Assembly (NCBI GenBank): GCA_015847255.1 | Contig: JADLZK010004649.1 | Coordinates: 62,001-126,000 of the forward strand | DNA: 64,000 nt | Source: Hyparrhenia diplandra | Lineage: Eukaryota; Streptophyta; Magnoliopsida; Poales; Poaceae | Direction: 5' to 3' | Part shown: positions 44,395-56,445 of the stretch, one piece after another | How positions within the stretch are numbered: position 1 is the first letter of the stretch | Layout of the letters: each line of letters opens with the position of its first letter | Notes under the pieces: generated by a model | The model's database searches: none | What the model saw: the letters and a program-made list of their open reading frames with translations, nothing else | Told to the model about the DNA's origin: nothing | Program-made: the position numbers and the translations under genes

Positions 44395-45662
44395 CACTAC
44401 TACAAAAGCTTACTATGGGAACGCCTCCCTTTTTTGATTAGGGGCGGTTCACGTTTTGAACCGCCCCTACAAAGTGAAGCAAATCCTTCCATCCGACTAA
44501 CCGCCTTTACGGTGACCACTTTGTAGGGGCGTTTTTGTTTCAGCCGCCCCTACAAGTGACCACGGTAGGGGCGGTTTTTGTTTCGCCGCCCCTACTAATA
44601 GCGAGGGGGGCGGTTCAATATCCAGCCGCCCCTATTGTGGTCCACGGTAGGGGCGGCTCTATATTGAGGCGCCCCTACAAAGTGAGTTGCGAATTTAAAT
44701 ACGAGGCACTAAAAATTAAATTTTATAAACGACCTCGGATGAGAAAACTTCCTATATATGAAATGTAGATCTCGAAAAGTTATGAAACTTTGTAGTTGAC
44801 CACTTTTTAGTTTGAAATCATTTAGTCATGCAAAAGCTGTGTTCAAATGTCTCAAATTGAAATTCAAAATTTTTAAACGACCTCGGACGAAAAAAAACTT
44901 CATATATATGAAATGTAGATCTCAAAAAGTTATGAAACTTTCATGTTGACCACTTTTTAGTTTGAAATCATCTAGTCATACAAAAGTTGTGTTCAAATGT
45001 CTCAAATTTGAAATTCAAATTTCGTAAAACGACCTCGGACGGAAAAACTTTCTAAATATAAAATGTAGATCTCGAAAAGTTATGAAACTTTGTAGTTGAC
45101 CACTTTTTGGTTTAAATCCGTTTAGGCCCTCAAATAGTCAATTTACACTCGGATTTGTATAATATGTGGGGACGCGGAATGAGATATGGACACAACCACA
45201 TTTTTTTTTTTTTGAGCAAATGGACACAACCACATGTGTAGCCTAGTGGTGGGGGCTCTCTCGCTTGAGCGGTTGGTCATGGGTTGAATCACGGCCGCCA
45301 CAACATTTCCGAAACATTTGCAAAAACTCAAAAAATCACGGTGGCAAGGGATGGTGGGTGGTTGGCCGGTGGGGCTCTTCCCCAATTAAAAAAAATCTTT
45401 TGCTATTTTTTTTCGAATTTTGAAAATACGATTTTTAAAAACCACAATAGGGGCGGTTGATAACACGAACCGCCCCTGCAGTGATCACAGTAGGGGCGGT
45501 TGGGGTCACGGTAGGGCGGTTCAACACGAACCGCCCCTACGGTGGTCACAATATAACCGCCCCTACAATAAGACCCTGCAGCGGAGAGAGTTAGGGGCGG
45601 TTACTTAAAACCGCCCCTGCGAGCATCCTCAACCGCCCCTATAGAACGCGATTGTTGTAGTG
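44395..45662. mobile_element. CACTA MITE-like element (GGGGCGG family), copy 2
   Basis: It runs from CACTACTACAAAAGCTTAC to ...GCGATTGTTGTAGTG with CAT duplications (44392-44394, 45663-45665). AGGGGCGGTT arrays lie at both ends. Three roughly 140-bp internal units hold GATCTCGAAAAGTTATGAAA. A tRNA-like segment lies at 45236-45300. The internal order is the mirror image of 25253-26355. Confidence 0.93.
45236..45300 (+). other. tRNA-like segment in CACTA copy 2
   Basis: TAGCCTAGTGGTGGGGGC resembles an A box, and GGTCATGGGTTGAATC resembles a degenerate B box about 35 bases later. The position in the element matches the minus-strand segment of copy 1. It is not a plausible mature tRNA. Confidence 0.55.
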
Positions 45663-45849
45663 CATAGCTTTATGAATCACGGACCGGACCAGTTCGGGGC
45701 TCGATGGCTATACACATTGGGTACGCTCTCCCACACTCTTAACCTAAGGAATTGGGCCAAGCCCGATTACGACCACCGCCGCCTGCTCAGGGCTCAGGGG
45801 GGCTTGGCAGAGCTTTAGGCTCTGATCGATTGGAATTCAAGCCTAATTC

Positions 45850-46070
45850 CACTATGCCACAACACTGATTCACCATGAAACCATCGGACGCTAAAATTTT
45901 TTCTTTATCGATGGATGATCGACGCCAAAGATGGCTGAGAGACAATCTGACGCTAAATCCTCATGTACTGATGCATTATCTGACGCTATAAGTATTCATC
46001 TTTAGCGCTAGACGATCTGATGCTAAAATGAGATACAACGTTGCTCCATCTGACGCTAAAACAATGGGCC
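45850..46070. mobile_element. CACTA left end with TCTGACGCTAAA subterminal array
   Basis: CACTATGCCACAACACTG at 45850 is followed by repeated (A/T)CTGACGCTAAA variants at about 45886, 45945, 45978, 46018 and 46048. A matching right terminus was not found within the window. Confidence 0.6.
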
Positions 46071-46184
46071 CCATGCCCCAGTCAGGTGTCAATTCTGCGT
46101 TTGGCCCATTGATAAGGCCCGTCTCAGCCCATCTCAGAGCATACTCGTTTTTCGCTGTTGGATCGACTTTAACGGTTGGGATAC

Positions 46185-46995
46185 ATAGACGATATAAAAC
46201 ACAGCACTCTCAGTCGAAACCCTAGTGCTCTTCTCTCTTTCTCCCTCACGCAGTCCCCCACAAGCTCCAACTCCATCCTCTGGCGGCGCAGGCGAGGCAG
46301 AGGCACGGACGAGCCCCCTAGCAGCGCGCCTCCATCCCTCTTCTGGCGTCATGAGTTTGCCGGCCGCGGCCCCTCTGGCGGCACACCGGTAGTTCGTGAA
46401 GGCGGACGGCTCCCAGTCTGTGCGTCATCGCTCGCAACCCTAGTCCGCGCGCCGCCGCTTGCGATCCCAGTCCCCGCACCACCAGGCGCAACCTCGCCGT
46501 TACCCTCCGCCTCCACCTCGCCACGGGAAGGGCTGACAGCGGATGGCAAGTCGGTGGTCCGTCCTCCGCAGTTCTGGCTCCAGCGGTTGCAGATCTGAGT
46601 GCAGGTAGCGATGAACGCGATCCGGCTGTGGGACAAGAGCATGTTCATCAGGTATCCGGATCGAGGTGTGGCATGAGGCCTGCTCCTCCTATCCTCTGCG
46701 ACACCCACTAGGTGAAGTCTCTGGTTCACAAGATTAAAAGTATTTTCAGTTCTTTTTCTATTTGCTTCCGAAGTAACACTTGTTAGGCCCATCTTGTCTG
46801 TGCCTTGATACACAGATAGTAGTACAATTTATTTTTGCATTGTCCGATCGAGGGTCATACGAGCAACCTAGCAACCAGGTGCCCTGCGACCATGCTATCA
46901 ACAACCGTCCTAGGGGGTTCTGGGTGCTGTGGAGGGCAGAGTCGCTTGCAGAGGCCGGGAGTACAGGCTGCCGTCCACGAGATCAGGTGATCTAG
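46185..46995 (+). pseudogene. gene-like module behind the CACTA left end
   Basis: GATATAAAAC (about 46190) is followed by GAAACCCTAG and a CT-rich leader, then GC-rich exon-like sequence. The layout resembles the promoter-bearing module in the CACTA at 16226-17110, but the coding sequence is unrelated by eye. No domain is recognised in its several overlapping readings. It is probably captured host sequence. Confidence 0.35.
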
Positions 46996-47926
46996 AAAGA
47001 TCAAAATTGGCCCTTTTATTGCCTTCAGATCTTGCATTTGTATATATTCCGGTTTTAAGCATAGTGAATAACTGAATATTAATAGGCTGTGTATGTTCAG
47101 ATGGTCTTTAACTATTAATCGTACAGAACTAGATGGATTATTCAGTAATTTAACTATACCCGTACCTTCATATGATGATTTTTTGTCTATTATGCACTAT
47201 TTGCCAAAAATAGTGGTATAAGCAAGGCATATTGTTTTGCCAATCATGTTGTTGTTTGGCATGATATTTGACACATTTTTTTTTTCTTAAAAAAGCCATG
47301 TTATTTACAAGGAAGAAGAAAGAAAAGAGAAATCAGAATCACAAACAATTGTAACCACTGTAACCAGTTACTACTTGCTGGGAAGTAGCTCTTCTTTTGC
47401 AAATTAAGACGTGAAATTTATCATCACTGCATCCAGAGTTAAGTCAAATTGATTGAAGATCCAGCTATCCAATCATCCAATGTGTGTATTTGTTGTAGTT
47501 CATTGTCCCACATGAGCTATGTAATTGATCAGCCATTTGTTTTGATGCTTTTGAGAAATCTGAAAGCTGCTTCAAGTGTCTGCTATGTTTTGATTGATAG
47601 ACTGGATAAATAGTAATATTGATTAGTATCTCTGTATTTAACTAGCATACGTTGCTCCTTTCTTTAAGCAAATAATACTATCAAATTTGAGCTGGTAAAA
47701 GCGATGCGAGCTTGCAGGTTCCCTTCGGCGGCTCGTGCTGGTCAGAGCCGAGGTCCTCTAGTGGCGCGTGCGGGTCAGCGCTGAGACCCTCCGGTGATGC
47801 GCAAGCAGGGCACGCCCCTTCTCCGGCAGTGCGGCTCCCCTCCGGCAGTGCGCAGGCAGGGCGTGGCTCCTCCAACGGCCAGTGTGGCTTAGGGTTCCAG
47901 CTCCTCCGGTGGCGTTCGGGCAGGTC
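46996..47926. other. unassigned sequence
   Basis: Mostly AT-rich, with a GC-rich patch at 47700-47930 containing GCTCCTCCGG and CTCCGGCAGTGCG repeats. The patch produces overlapping readings on both strands. No gene is supported. Confidence 0.3.
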
Positions 47927-48335
47927 GTGGCCACTTTTTATTTTGAAATTATCGTCGTGCAAAAACTCCGTTTAAATGTCTCAAATTTGAAATTCAAATT
48001 TCATAAACAACCTTGGATGGAAAAACTCACTAAATAAGAATTGTAAATCTCGAAAAGTTATAAAACTCAAATAGTTGACATACATTCAGCTAGTGCAGTG
48101 CAGGGGAGGGCCGCGCGCGAGCCCAAGGTTGCGGGTTCAAATCCCTGTGGCCGCAACATTTTCAAAAATTGTGAAAAAATGGCTATGTGTGGGGCGGCTC
48201 CAACTATAGGGGCGGTTACATCACCAATCACCGCTATAGTGGTTCCACTATAGGAACGGAGAGTTAGTGGTGGCTGCCAAAACCACCCCTATTGTACGTC
48301 ACCAGCCGCCCCTATAGTCTCTGTTCTACATAGTG
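47927..48335. mobile_element. GGGGCGG-family CACTA, copy 3, left-truncated
   Basis: It begins inside a family unit (ATGTCTCAAATTTGAAATTC and ATCTCGAAAAGTTATAAAAC). It contains the tRNA-like segment (B box GGTTCAAATCC near 48136) and ends with GGGGCGG motifs and ...CTGTTCTACATAGTG. The left half is missing, and no duplication can be assigned. Confidence 0.75.
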
Positions 48336-48464
48336 AGGCGTGCTTTTGGCTCGATCGGTATGCATATTATATGTGATAATGGTTGCTCCCCATTATGATC
48401 AGAATATGCTCACTGCCGTCGCCGACAAGGAGTACGTAGCGAGAGATATGATCTTACATTTTTA

Positions 48465-50913
48465 GGGAATTTTGTGATTCTACCCTCGCTCTAAGCTCTA
48501 ATGGTGATTTTATCTTTATTTTTCAACATTGCATTTTTACCCTCATTTTTTTATGGAACGCTCCGTCTACCCTCGCTTTTAATAGCGTTAGTGCAGCTGC
48601 AATTAAATGGCCAAAAATAAAAAAGAAAAGAGCATCGGACCAACGGACCAAAATACCCCTTCTCAATTCCCCTACCCCTTCCCTGTTCGAGTTCGCGCGA
48701 GAAGGTCGGGTCGTGCTCCTCGCTATTCTTCCCGCGTGCGATGGCGACAGTGCTCATGGCTGCTGAAGGAGTCGCCGCCCTCTCCTCTAGGTCTTGAGGT
48801 CACCGACTACCTCCCCACCACTGCTGCCCCCCCTCCATCCCCCTCCCCCGTCAACGGAGGCGGCACCCTTGGGGTTAGGGTTTCAGCGGGGGTCAAGCTA
48901 GGGTTTTAGCGGTGGCAATCTCGGCAGTGTCGGCGCACCCGGCGGCGGCGCGGCACCCTCGGCACAACTCCGACGACTCCAGCGATGAGAGGCAGGTCTA
49001 CCTTCCCATCTCCCCCTGTCTTCCTCACCCCAGGACAGCCACCATGAAAGAGCCAAGGTATTTCCCCAATTCATGAGAGTGTGTTTCATTTCAATAGAAA
49101 ATAGCATAGATTTGTAGATCTGTTGACTTGTGTATTCTCTGCTGTTATTTGTAGGATAAATTATGGCAAACTGGAACTTATTGTACGATAAATTATGGCA
49201 AATTGAAAGTTGCCACTAACAGGCTGGTTGCAGCTTCTGGGTTGTGCTGGATTCGATTGTCTCAGTAGGATCTAGAATTTTTTTTTTATTAAACTTAAGC
49301 TAGGTTGAAACTGATCTCCGCTACGAAAATGTTGCAATATGGTATTAGTGGCAACTTTTAGACCACAAATGGGTGATTTTGACCCTTTAGAGTACTTCTG
49401 ATATGCTGACATACATAGATTGGTAACTATGGAAATATTTGGTATAGAAAACTAAGTATCTTTTGTCGCATTGTTTATTGTTGTTAACTGGCGGATCACT
49501 GCCTATTTTTATTAAACTTTGTGAATGAGTAAACATATGCACATTACACTTTGAGGCTGCAGCAATGATGTAACATATATGATTTAAGGTTGCTGTTCAT
49601 TACAATATTTTCTCGCAAATTTTAGCGTGCCCACAAAAAATAACTTGCTTCTACTCTATTGTGTTGAAGTGGAGTACAGGAAGGGAAAGTTCAACATATC
49701 CCAACATTAAGGTAAGTAGAAGTGCATGTGTGTCATGCCCGGTTTTTCAAGGAAGACCAGACTCGTCGTATGTCTGCCCGGGAAGTCAACACATAACCTA
49801 GAACAGATAAATATCAGAAACAACGCTTTAAAGCATAAATATAACTAAACAAATACTCACAATTTATTAGAGTAACGTGGAATGGTAGCTAAACTTCTCG
49901 GGCACCATTATCTTCAGGGATAGTTGACTGAGGGCGCCGTATGCGAAGAACTAATATCTTCATCCATTCTCCATGTGGCTTTTTGCCAACAGACCGAGGT
50001 GGGGAAATTGTAAGAGTGACTCCATGTCGAACTCAGCAAATATAGCAAGGCCGGATAGGAGGAAGAGGTGAGGTTTCCCTTTTCTTTTCTTTTTCATTTC
50101 TATTTCTTTATTAAATTCATAAATGAAGTAAAATCGACTCGATACTAAATAAATAATAAAATCATTTATCACTCACTAAAAATAAATGATAAGGCATGAA
50201 TGCAACAAAAATGTTTCTAGCCTTAGATAAATTTTATTTTAAATCAGAATATTATTTTCCTACATTTCATGAGCACAAAAATACACAATTAAACCAATTT
50301 AACCTATTTTCAAAAATTGCAAGAATTCGGGTGTTACAATGTGATTCAAGAAGGGGAATAGCGAGGCATAGACTAGCAACTTCTGGAAGGCTTGCTACTT
50401 TGTGGGGTTTCAATGCTTGAGATGTGGCTCACAATTAGTTGCTACTAGTTCCTAATTTTGGATGACATGTCATTTAGACCTACATGTTAGTGGTTGGCAT
50501 GTTAATTTGGACCTCTCAGATCGGCATGTTAATTTGGGACGTCTACGTTAGCATGTAACATGGTACTATGATGGCAAAATATATGGATCTATATGTTTGA
50601 ATTATTTTGTTGTGTGATATTGGATTTTAATTATATGGATTGTTAGTTGCAATGTTGTCAAAATTTACTAAAAAATATGTTCACAAAATGTCAGAGTTGA
50701 TATAAAAACAGGGGTAAGAACATAAATATAAAAAAATAAGGGTAAAAACAAATGGACAAAGTTTTCCATTTTAACACTGTTATGTGTACATAACAGAGTA
50801 GGGTAGTCTCTCACTTCCTTTTCAAAAGTGAGGGTAAAAATGCAAAGTTAAAAAAAACAAGGGTAAAATCACCATTGCGTCTGAAACCTAGGGTAAAAAC
50901 GCCAATGCGCCCC
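48465..50913. mobile_element. Mutator-like element with long inverted repeats
   Basis: Left TIR (about 48465-48595) and right TIR (about 50690-50913) share, in inverted orientation, ATGGTGATTTTA, TTGCATTTTTACCCTCA and CTACCCT blocks. The outer edge GGGGCGCATTGGCGTTTTTACC is familiar from grass Mutator-like TIRs. A clear 9-bp duplication was not found. The interior has a GC-rich, gene-like block (48607-49070) that may be captured host sequence (Pack-MULE style). A solo LTR is nested inside. Confidence 0.75.
49731..50338 (-). mobile_element. gypsy-type solo LTR nested in the MULE
   Basis: On the minus strand it runs TGTAACACCCGAATTC...CCGGGCATGACA, with the 5-bp duplication ATGTG at 49726-49730 and 50339-50343. 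It shares TTTTTGTGCTCATGAAA and TTGCATTCATGC with the LTR starting at 62872, so both belong to one LTR family. No internal sequence remains. Confidence 0.9.
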
Positions 50914-51472
50914 TTTTTTTATTGAGCAAAGACATGATATCTTCGCTGTCCATTAATTAGATGGGGTCTATGTTACGTGGGGTATGCGATAGATTTATAC
51001 AGGTTATGAAAACAGTTCAGCTCTACCATGAAAATTGAATGGTAAACACGTTGTAGATGAATTCATTTCAGAACGGGCTTGTTTGCCAATCGGGTGGTAG
51101 GCATCCAAACGTGCCCGCCATGGTAATTTTTTTTTCTGAGGTCGTCACTATAATATGTCTGCCTTGGTTAAGGCCGAAGCCCAATAGACCTAGTGCGAGG
51201 TCCGATAACTGGTCTGAGTATAAAAAAACACTTCGGGTTTCAGTCCTTCACTCCTCTTTGACCCATGCCACTCCCTCCTGTTGTCGCGCCCCCATGCGCG
51301 CCTTCCACTGCCCTCCCGTACCTCCACCCACAGCTCCCCCTCCTCCAGGCACCGCCATATCCTTCTTCTTCTTCTCCCTCTCTTCCAAACACCGCGGTGA
51401 GGAGCGGCCATAGCGGCGCTGGGCCACGGCAAGGAGGGCCATGGCGGCATGGGGCTCTGGAGGCGGTGGACT

Positions 51473-53573
51473 CACTCTTGGAAAATGGATTAGGTCTGTG
51501 CGTGCAGAAACACTCGAAATAAAGCGATTCCCGCTAGAAAAACATTTTTGTGTGCGTGTACCGTCAGAAAAATACACACAGAAATACATTGACAGAAAAA
51601 TTGCATTGTTCGACGGTGCACACTCAGAAAAAATATTTTTGTGTCGGTAGTGCCCGCACAGATAAAGTAAGTTGGTCAGATTTAAGATGTTTATTTGTGT
51701 GCATGAATCCACACAGAAAAAAAGAAATAAAAACACACAGAAAAAAACAAAATGAACATGCAAAAAAAATATTTTGAAACAATAGCAACAACATATAAAA
51801 ATATATATTGTCCATCCAGTAATTTTTTTCCACGATGGACAAAGCTCCATTCAGATGATACACAATTCAGTAGTCCATGAATAGATCAGTCATCAGCACG
51901 TACATATACATATCTGGTCATCTACATGTTCAACTTGAATACTACAATGAATTTACAAACATAGATATGGAAAGACATCAAACTACTTCACCATGCAATC
52001 CATCTCACCATACACTGCTACCATTATACTACCTGCCAAAACAAATTATGAACCCATGAATTAGTAACATCAAACATCAATTAAATCAGATAGAATAATC
52101 AGGTTACAGGAACTAGGCAAAACTGTAACAAGGAAAGAACTAAAAGGCAACGAAGAAAATAAGACTCATTTCGTTTAGTCAAAGAACTAACGGCTGATTT
52201 CACAAATATGTGGCAATCGATTCTCCAATCTGGAGGAATAATTTTCCAAATTAATTTTGGCAAACTAACTGGAACTTAACTTGTAGGCTCAATCAAATTC
52301 AGAGTTGCACGTATGAGGTAAAGAACTGCATACTTTTTCTTTATAGTGAATCTTGGTGGTTTTATAAATCCACACAGCTGCACACACAGTAATATATGGA
52401 CCTGCTATTCTAACACGTAAACAAATTATGCTTACAACGATTTGTCGCGTAGCCTGGGATGTAAGTGGCGTAGTAGGTGCTGTCGGTGCCCCCCGCTAGC
52501 AGCAGAAACAGAGGCGGGCGGCGCGGCGGATTTGGCGGCGCATGTCCCCCGGGCGAGAGAGGCGGCGAAGCTTGCGCTGCATCTTCGTAGCGGCGACGGC
52601 ATCGAGGCTGCGGAGCATGGTGTCCTGCACGTCGAGGGGCACCTTTGGGGCAGCAGCAGGCGTTCCCGGGCGGCGGGCCAGGTGCTCCTTGAAGCGGTGG
52701 ATGCCGCCGCCGAGGAAGTGCTTGCCGCGAGGGCGCGCTTGAGGCGCAGCCGGCCGTCGGAGCGCACCATGACGCAGTGCTTCCACACCGGTCGTGCTTC
52801 GCGGCGCCCGATCGGCACCACCACCTTCTCGGCTGCTGCTCCTCCCCCCCCCCCCCCCCATCCCCCCCCGCCGCCGCGCGGTGAAAGCGGCAGCGGGAAG
52901 CCCCGGCCGGCCCGGCCGACGGAGGGCGACAGTCCAGTCCATGTCGCCGCCGCCGGAAATGTGGATGTCGCGCCGCTTTTGCTGGATCTAACGCGAGAGA
53001 AAGAGGCAAGATAGAGAGCGGCGTGAGGGCTTGGAGAGTGGGCGGTTAGGGTTTCAAGTGCTTGATTTTATACTTGATCTGCGTTGATCTCAGCCATTCC
53101 TCGGATCGGACGGCTATGGGTGAGGGTAGTTGATTCGGGGCCTAGGAAGTTTTGGGCCGAGATGAGCTTATCGTGGCCATTTACTTTTTTTTCGAATGAT
53201 TTCTTTTTCTTTCGCTTGTTTCTTTTCTTTTCTTTGGTAAATCCATAAGATGGCAAAAATGATTTTAAATGAAACTATTGTCAACAACAAAGTATTCAAA
53301 AAAGTTGTCATTTTTCTGTGTGTGTGTTTAATTTTTCTGTGCGTATTATAGAAACACACAGAAAAATTGTAGTTTTTTTCCGTGAGTAACGATTTTTTCC
53401 GTGTGTGTAATGGCACGCACGAAAAATGTTACAATTTTTCTGTGTGTTTTTGTATTTTTCTGTGTGTTATTCTAAAAACACTCAGAAAAATTATAATTTT
53501 TTTCTGTGTGTATTGAAAAAATGCACAGAAAAAAATTAAACACGCTCAGAACTAATCGATTTTCCAAGAGGTG
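51473..53573. mobile_element. inverted-repeat element with ACACAGAAAAA arrays
   Basis: The left end CACTCTTGGAAAATGGATTA and the right end read inward, CACCTCTTGGAAAATCGATT, are near-perfect inverted repeats. Subterminal ACACAGAAAAA / TTTTTCTGTGTG motifs recur at 51540-51760 and 53310-53540. This organisation is CACTA-like. The 3-bp flanks (ACT and ATT) do not match exactly. It carries a BED zinc-finger fragment. Confidence 0.72.
52432..52970 (-). pseudogene. captured BED-type zinc-finger gene fragment
   Basis: Three minus-strand frames have to be combined. WKHCVMVRSDGRLRLK is in one, GKHFLGGGIHRFKEHLARRP in the next, then PLDVQDTMLRSLDAVAATKM. This is the start of a plant BED finger (C..C..H..H) protein of the hAT-transposase-derived class, normally followed by DUF659 and a hAT dimerisation domain. 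Those are absent. The residue CGK that should supply the second cysteine is lost at a frameshift near 52735-52750. It is a fragment carried by the surrounding element. Confidence 0.7.
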
Positions 53574-54139
53574 ATTTGTAGCTACAGGTTTGAGTTGGGC
53601 AACGGCGGTGACTACGGGCGGCAACGTGCTCCCTCCACCACTGAGACATATCTCGGCCTCCTTCCACTGTGGCGGCGATGCCGAGCAAGGTGTGTTTCTC
53701 CCACAGTGCCACCTCTCCCTTGCTTCATCTCTTCATGTCTCTCACTCTCTAGCATATGCAGATCTGGACAAAGAGTGTCGGCACCTTCCCAATTGGCCCA
53801 TCTAGATCTGGTGGATTCGCGCCCCAATCCCAACGACAGCAGTGTGTTGTCAGTTCCTCCTAGCATGCGGCTGCTCAAGATCCAGAAATGGGCTCCCGGT
53901 GTGCGGTTGTTAATGACCATAACAAAAGGACAGATCGAGGGCACCGACGGCGCGACTGGGCCTAGCAGGACCTGATGCTGGACTAGCCGGTCTCGGGTTA
54001 GAGTTTATTTGTTAATTCATTAACCATGGCGAAAATTGTGCCCACCTCCATAAATCAGGATAAACCGTGACATTGCATTCATGGCGGGCACGTTAGCCCG
54101 ACATGGTTAATCTAAAACGTCATCACACAAAAGAATTCA

Positions 54140-55090
54140 GTAGTATTGATGGATTGCAATCTCTGTTACCAGTGATGCATCTAGTTGGGACTATTCTCTG
54201 ATTACTAATCAATATGTTTTTTGTTTCCTAGCCATGGGTGACATCCAAGCAATGGCGCATTTTGTTTACCTGCATCACTAATAATAAATTACTGAGTCAT
54301 TATTCGAAGTCGCTGGTTAAGGTGTCTCCTCTATACTGTTTCTGCGTAGTAGGCATTTCATTAAGTGCATGGTTATGATATTTTGACCGCGTAGTACTTA
54401 TGTTTATCTCAACTATGCATGCATGAAGGACAAATTTAAGCTAGGAGGAAGCACCTCCTAACAAGCAATAATGAGATTCCTTATTTCGCCAACCATTGCG
54501 TGCATCCCTTTATATACTTGCTATGCATCATTATTAGTACAACTCTAGATAACACTGGCCCGGTCATTTTAGTCAGTGTATTGATAGTTGTTAATCCAGT
54601 GCGTCACTGATTGCAATCTCTGTTATCAGCAGTGCATCCAGTTGGGACGATTCTCTGATTACTTGTCAATAGTGATTTTTGTTTCCTAGCATGGGTTATA
54701 TCTAGGCAGTCATGGTTCCGTATACCTCCGTCACTCTTAATAAATTATTGACATATCATTCCACGTCACTGATGAAGGTTCCCTCTCTGTGCTGGTTTTG
54801 CATAGTGACACATCATTTTGTTAAGCTCATGGTTATGATATTTTGACCAAGTCACGTAGTACTTATATTGATCTTTTAGCTAAGAAGGACAAATTTGAGG
54901 TACGACGAAGATTCTCCTAGCAGGCAATATGAAGATGCCCAATTTCACCAACAATTCTATGCATCACTATATATGCCTGCAATGCATCACTATTAGTCCG
55001 GCCTTATTTCACTGTCTAGATATTTTTAATCTCTGCATCGATCATTATTCCTTCTTTTAAATATTTCACACGCAAGCTCTTAAACCATGT
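54140..55090 (+). repeat. duplicated KSL upstream repeat units (pair B)
   Basis: Two tandem units of about 460 bp share TTTGTTTCCTAGCCATGGGT-like, TTATGATATTTTGACC and AAGGACAAATTTGAGG-like blocks (54426 and 54885). The right edge, TTTAAATATTTCACACGCAAGC at about 55056-55078, parallels the KSL TATA and leader region at 33100-33125. After that, similarity to KSL stops and no exon follows. Confidence 0.8.
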
Positions 55091-56224
55091 ACCGTATGTC
55101 ATCGGGTAAGCATGGAATATAATGTCATATATGTTCATTATTGTTAATGTCGTGGTCCGAGTTACTAGTCCATACTCCTTAATTGATCAACAGTTAAGTC
55201 ATCACTCCATCTAGTTGGATCCAGCGACAATAGTTATTAGCTTAAATGTCTGTCAAAGCAGTAAGCTTATCATGTGTTATATAAAAAAAAGTAATCAATA
55301 TAATTATCACTTGATTTTAACAAATAACACCAGCAACATCTCCCTTTTCTAGACAATCACAATGACATTTCTGGATTGATATTAGGAGATATGGGCAATA
55401 TAGAAGTAGGTTGGCACATCGAATCATGGCTGCCACAGCGTAGGCCATATCCGTGTGCACATCTCACCGTTAGCCATGACTGCCACAGCGTCGTTCGTGT
55501 TCTCCCGACGCATTTAGTCCTAGACGAGGTCACCAAGCCCTCACTTCGTTTGTCCCCTGCCTGTAGCCCGATTTCTGAGTCCAAGGGCGAGCTCTCATGG
55601 TTGGCAATGGAGTAAACCGGGCCGAATTCTCTGTTCGGGCTGGCCATGCCCTCTCTCTACCCCCTCCTATGTATTGCCAGCAGTCCCTCCCAAGAATTCA
55701 AATCCAATTTCTTTTATTTAATTTAATTCGAATATAGTTTGTAGAAATTACATTTTTGTCATTCAGTTCATCTTTTCATCATATATCCTCTCCATTTCCA
55801 CAGGATTTTGGTGACTTTCACATTTGTGTGTTCGTAGTGTCATGTACAATAATTTTACAAACTTTTCAACATGTTTGTCCTCTATTGGTGTACTCTTCTT
55901 ATTAATGTCTCTTTCTTCCTTCGTGTATGGTTGCGTGGATGCTTAGATATGTTGCCGTTTGGTGGAGTTTAGACAAATGAGCTGTCCCTTGGTGATCAAG
56001 GCCAGTAATTTGACTAGCGCCATGATCTTGCAATAAACATTAAAAGACGAATTTTAACATTAGGGATAAAACGGGGCTAGCATATTTGGCTACGTTCAAA
56101 TTCTTTAGTTTGTCTCTTAAGGACTTATCTGTAAGCGAAAAGTAGGACATATATTACAACTATGAGATCTACATGGCTTCGGCTAGTGTGAGGAACTTTT
56201 CTAGTTTGTTAGTGGTTACCCAAA
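55091..56224. other. intergenic sequence without supported features
   Basis: A minus-strand reading at 55357-55647 is not recognised and lacks splice or promoter context. The remainder is AT-rich. Confidence 0.4.
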
Positions 56225-56445
56225 ATGGTGCAAAAGGGTCTTGCTGAGTGGTTACCCAAAATGTTTGTTAGTGGTTACCCAAAATGTCAACACTTTCGAC
56301 AAAGACCCTTATACACTCGGCAAAGAACACTTCGGTACAGTTTACTCGGCAAAGAGACCCTTTGTCGAGTGTTTTTTTATCGGGCACTCGGTGAAGTCTC
56401 GAAAACACTCGGCAAAGAAAAACACACGGTAAAGAAAAAAATGTG
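56225..56445. mobile_element. CACTA subterminal fragment (ACTCGGCAAAG type)
   Basis: ACTCGGCAAAGA occurs at about 56316, 56346 and 56410, with the inverse TTTGTCGAGTGT at 56360. These are hallmark subterminal repeats of a large grass CACTA family. No terminus is present. Confidence 0.7.

Larger units (their letters stand above)
51100..54130. mobile_element. CACTA-like element remnant with GCCCGCCATGG ends
   Basis: GTGCCCGCCATGGTAA near 51110 and TTAACCATGGCG plus CATGGCGGGCACG near 54025-54100 are inverted relatives. They also resemble the CCGTGGCGGGCAC motifs at 39080-39340. Exact termini are not seen. A second inverted-repeat element lies inside it. Confidence 0.45.

Noticed and set aside
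45850..48335. One CACTA element from CACTATGCCAC (45850) to ...ACATAGTG (48335)
   Set aside because: The flanking 3-mers differ (TTC and AGG), the terminal sequences beyond CACTATG do not match, and the subterminal repeats belong to different families.
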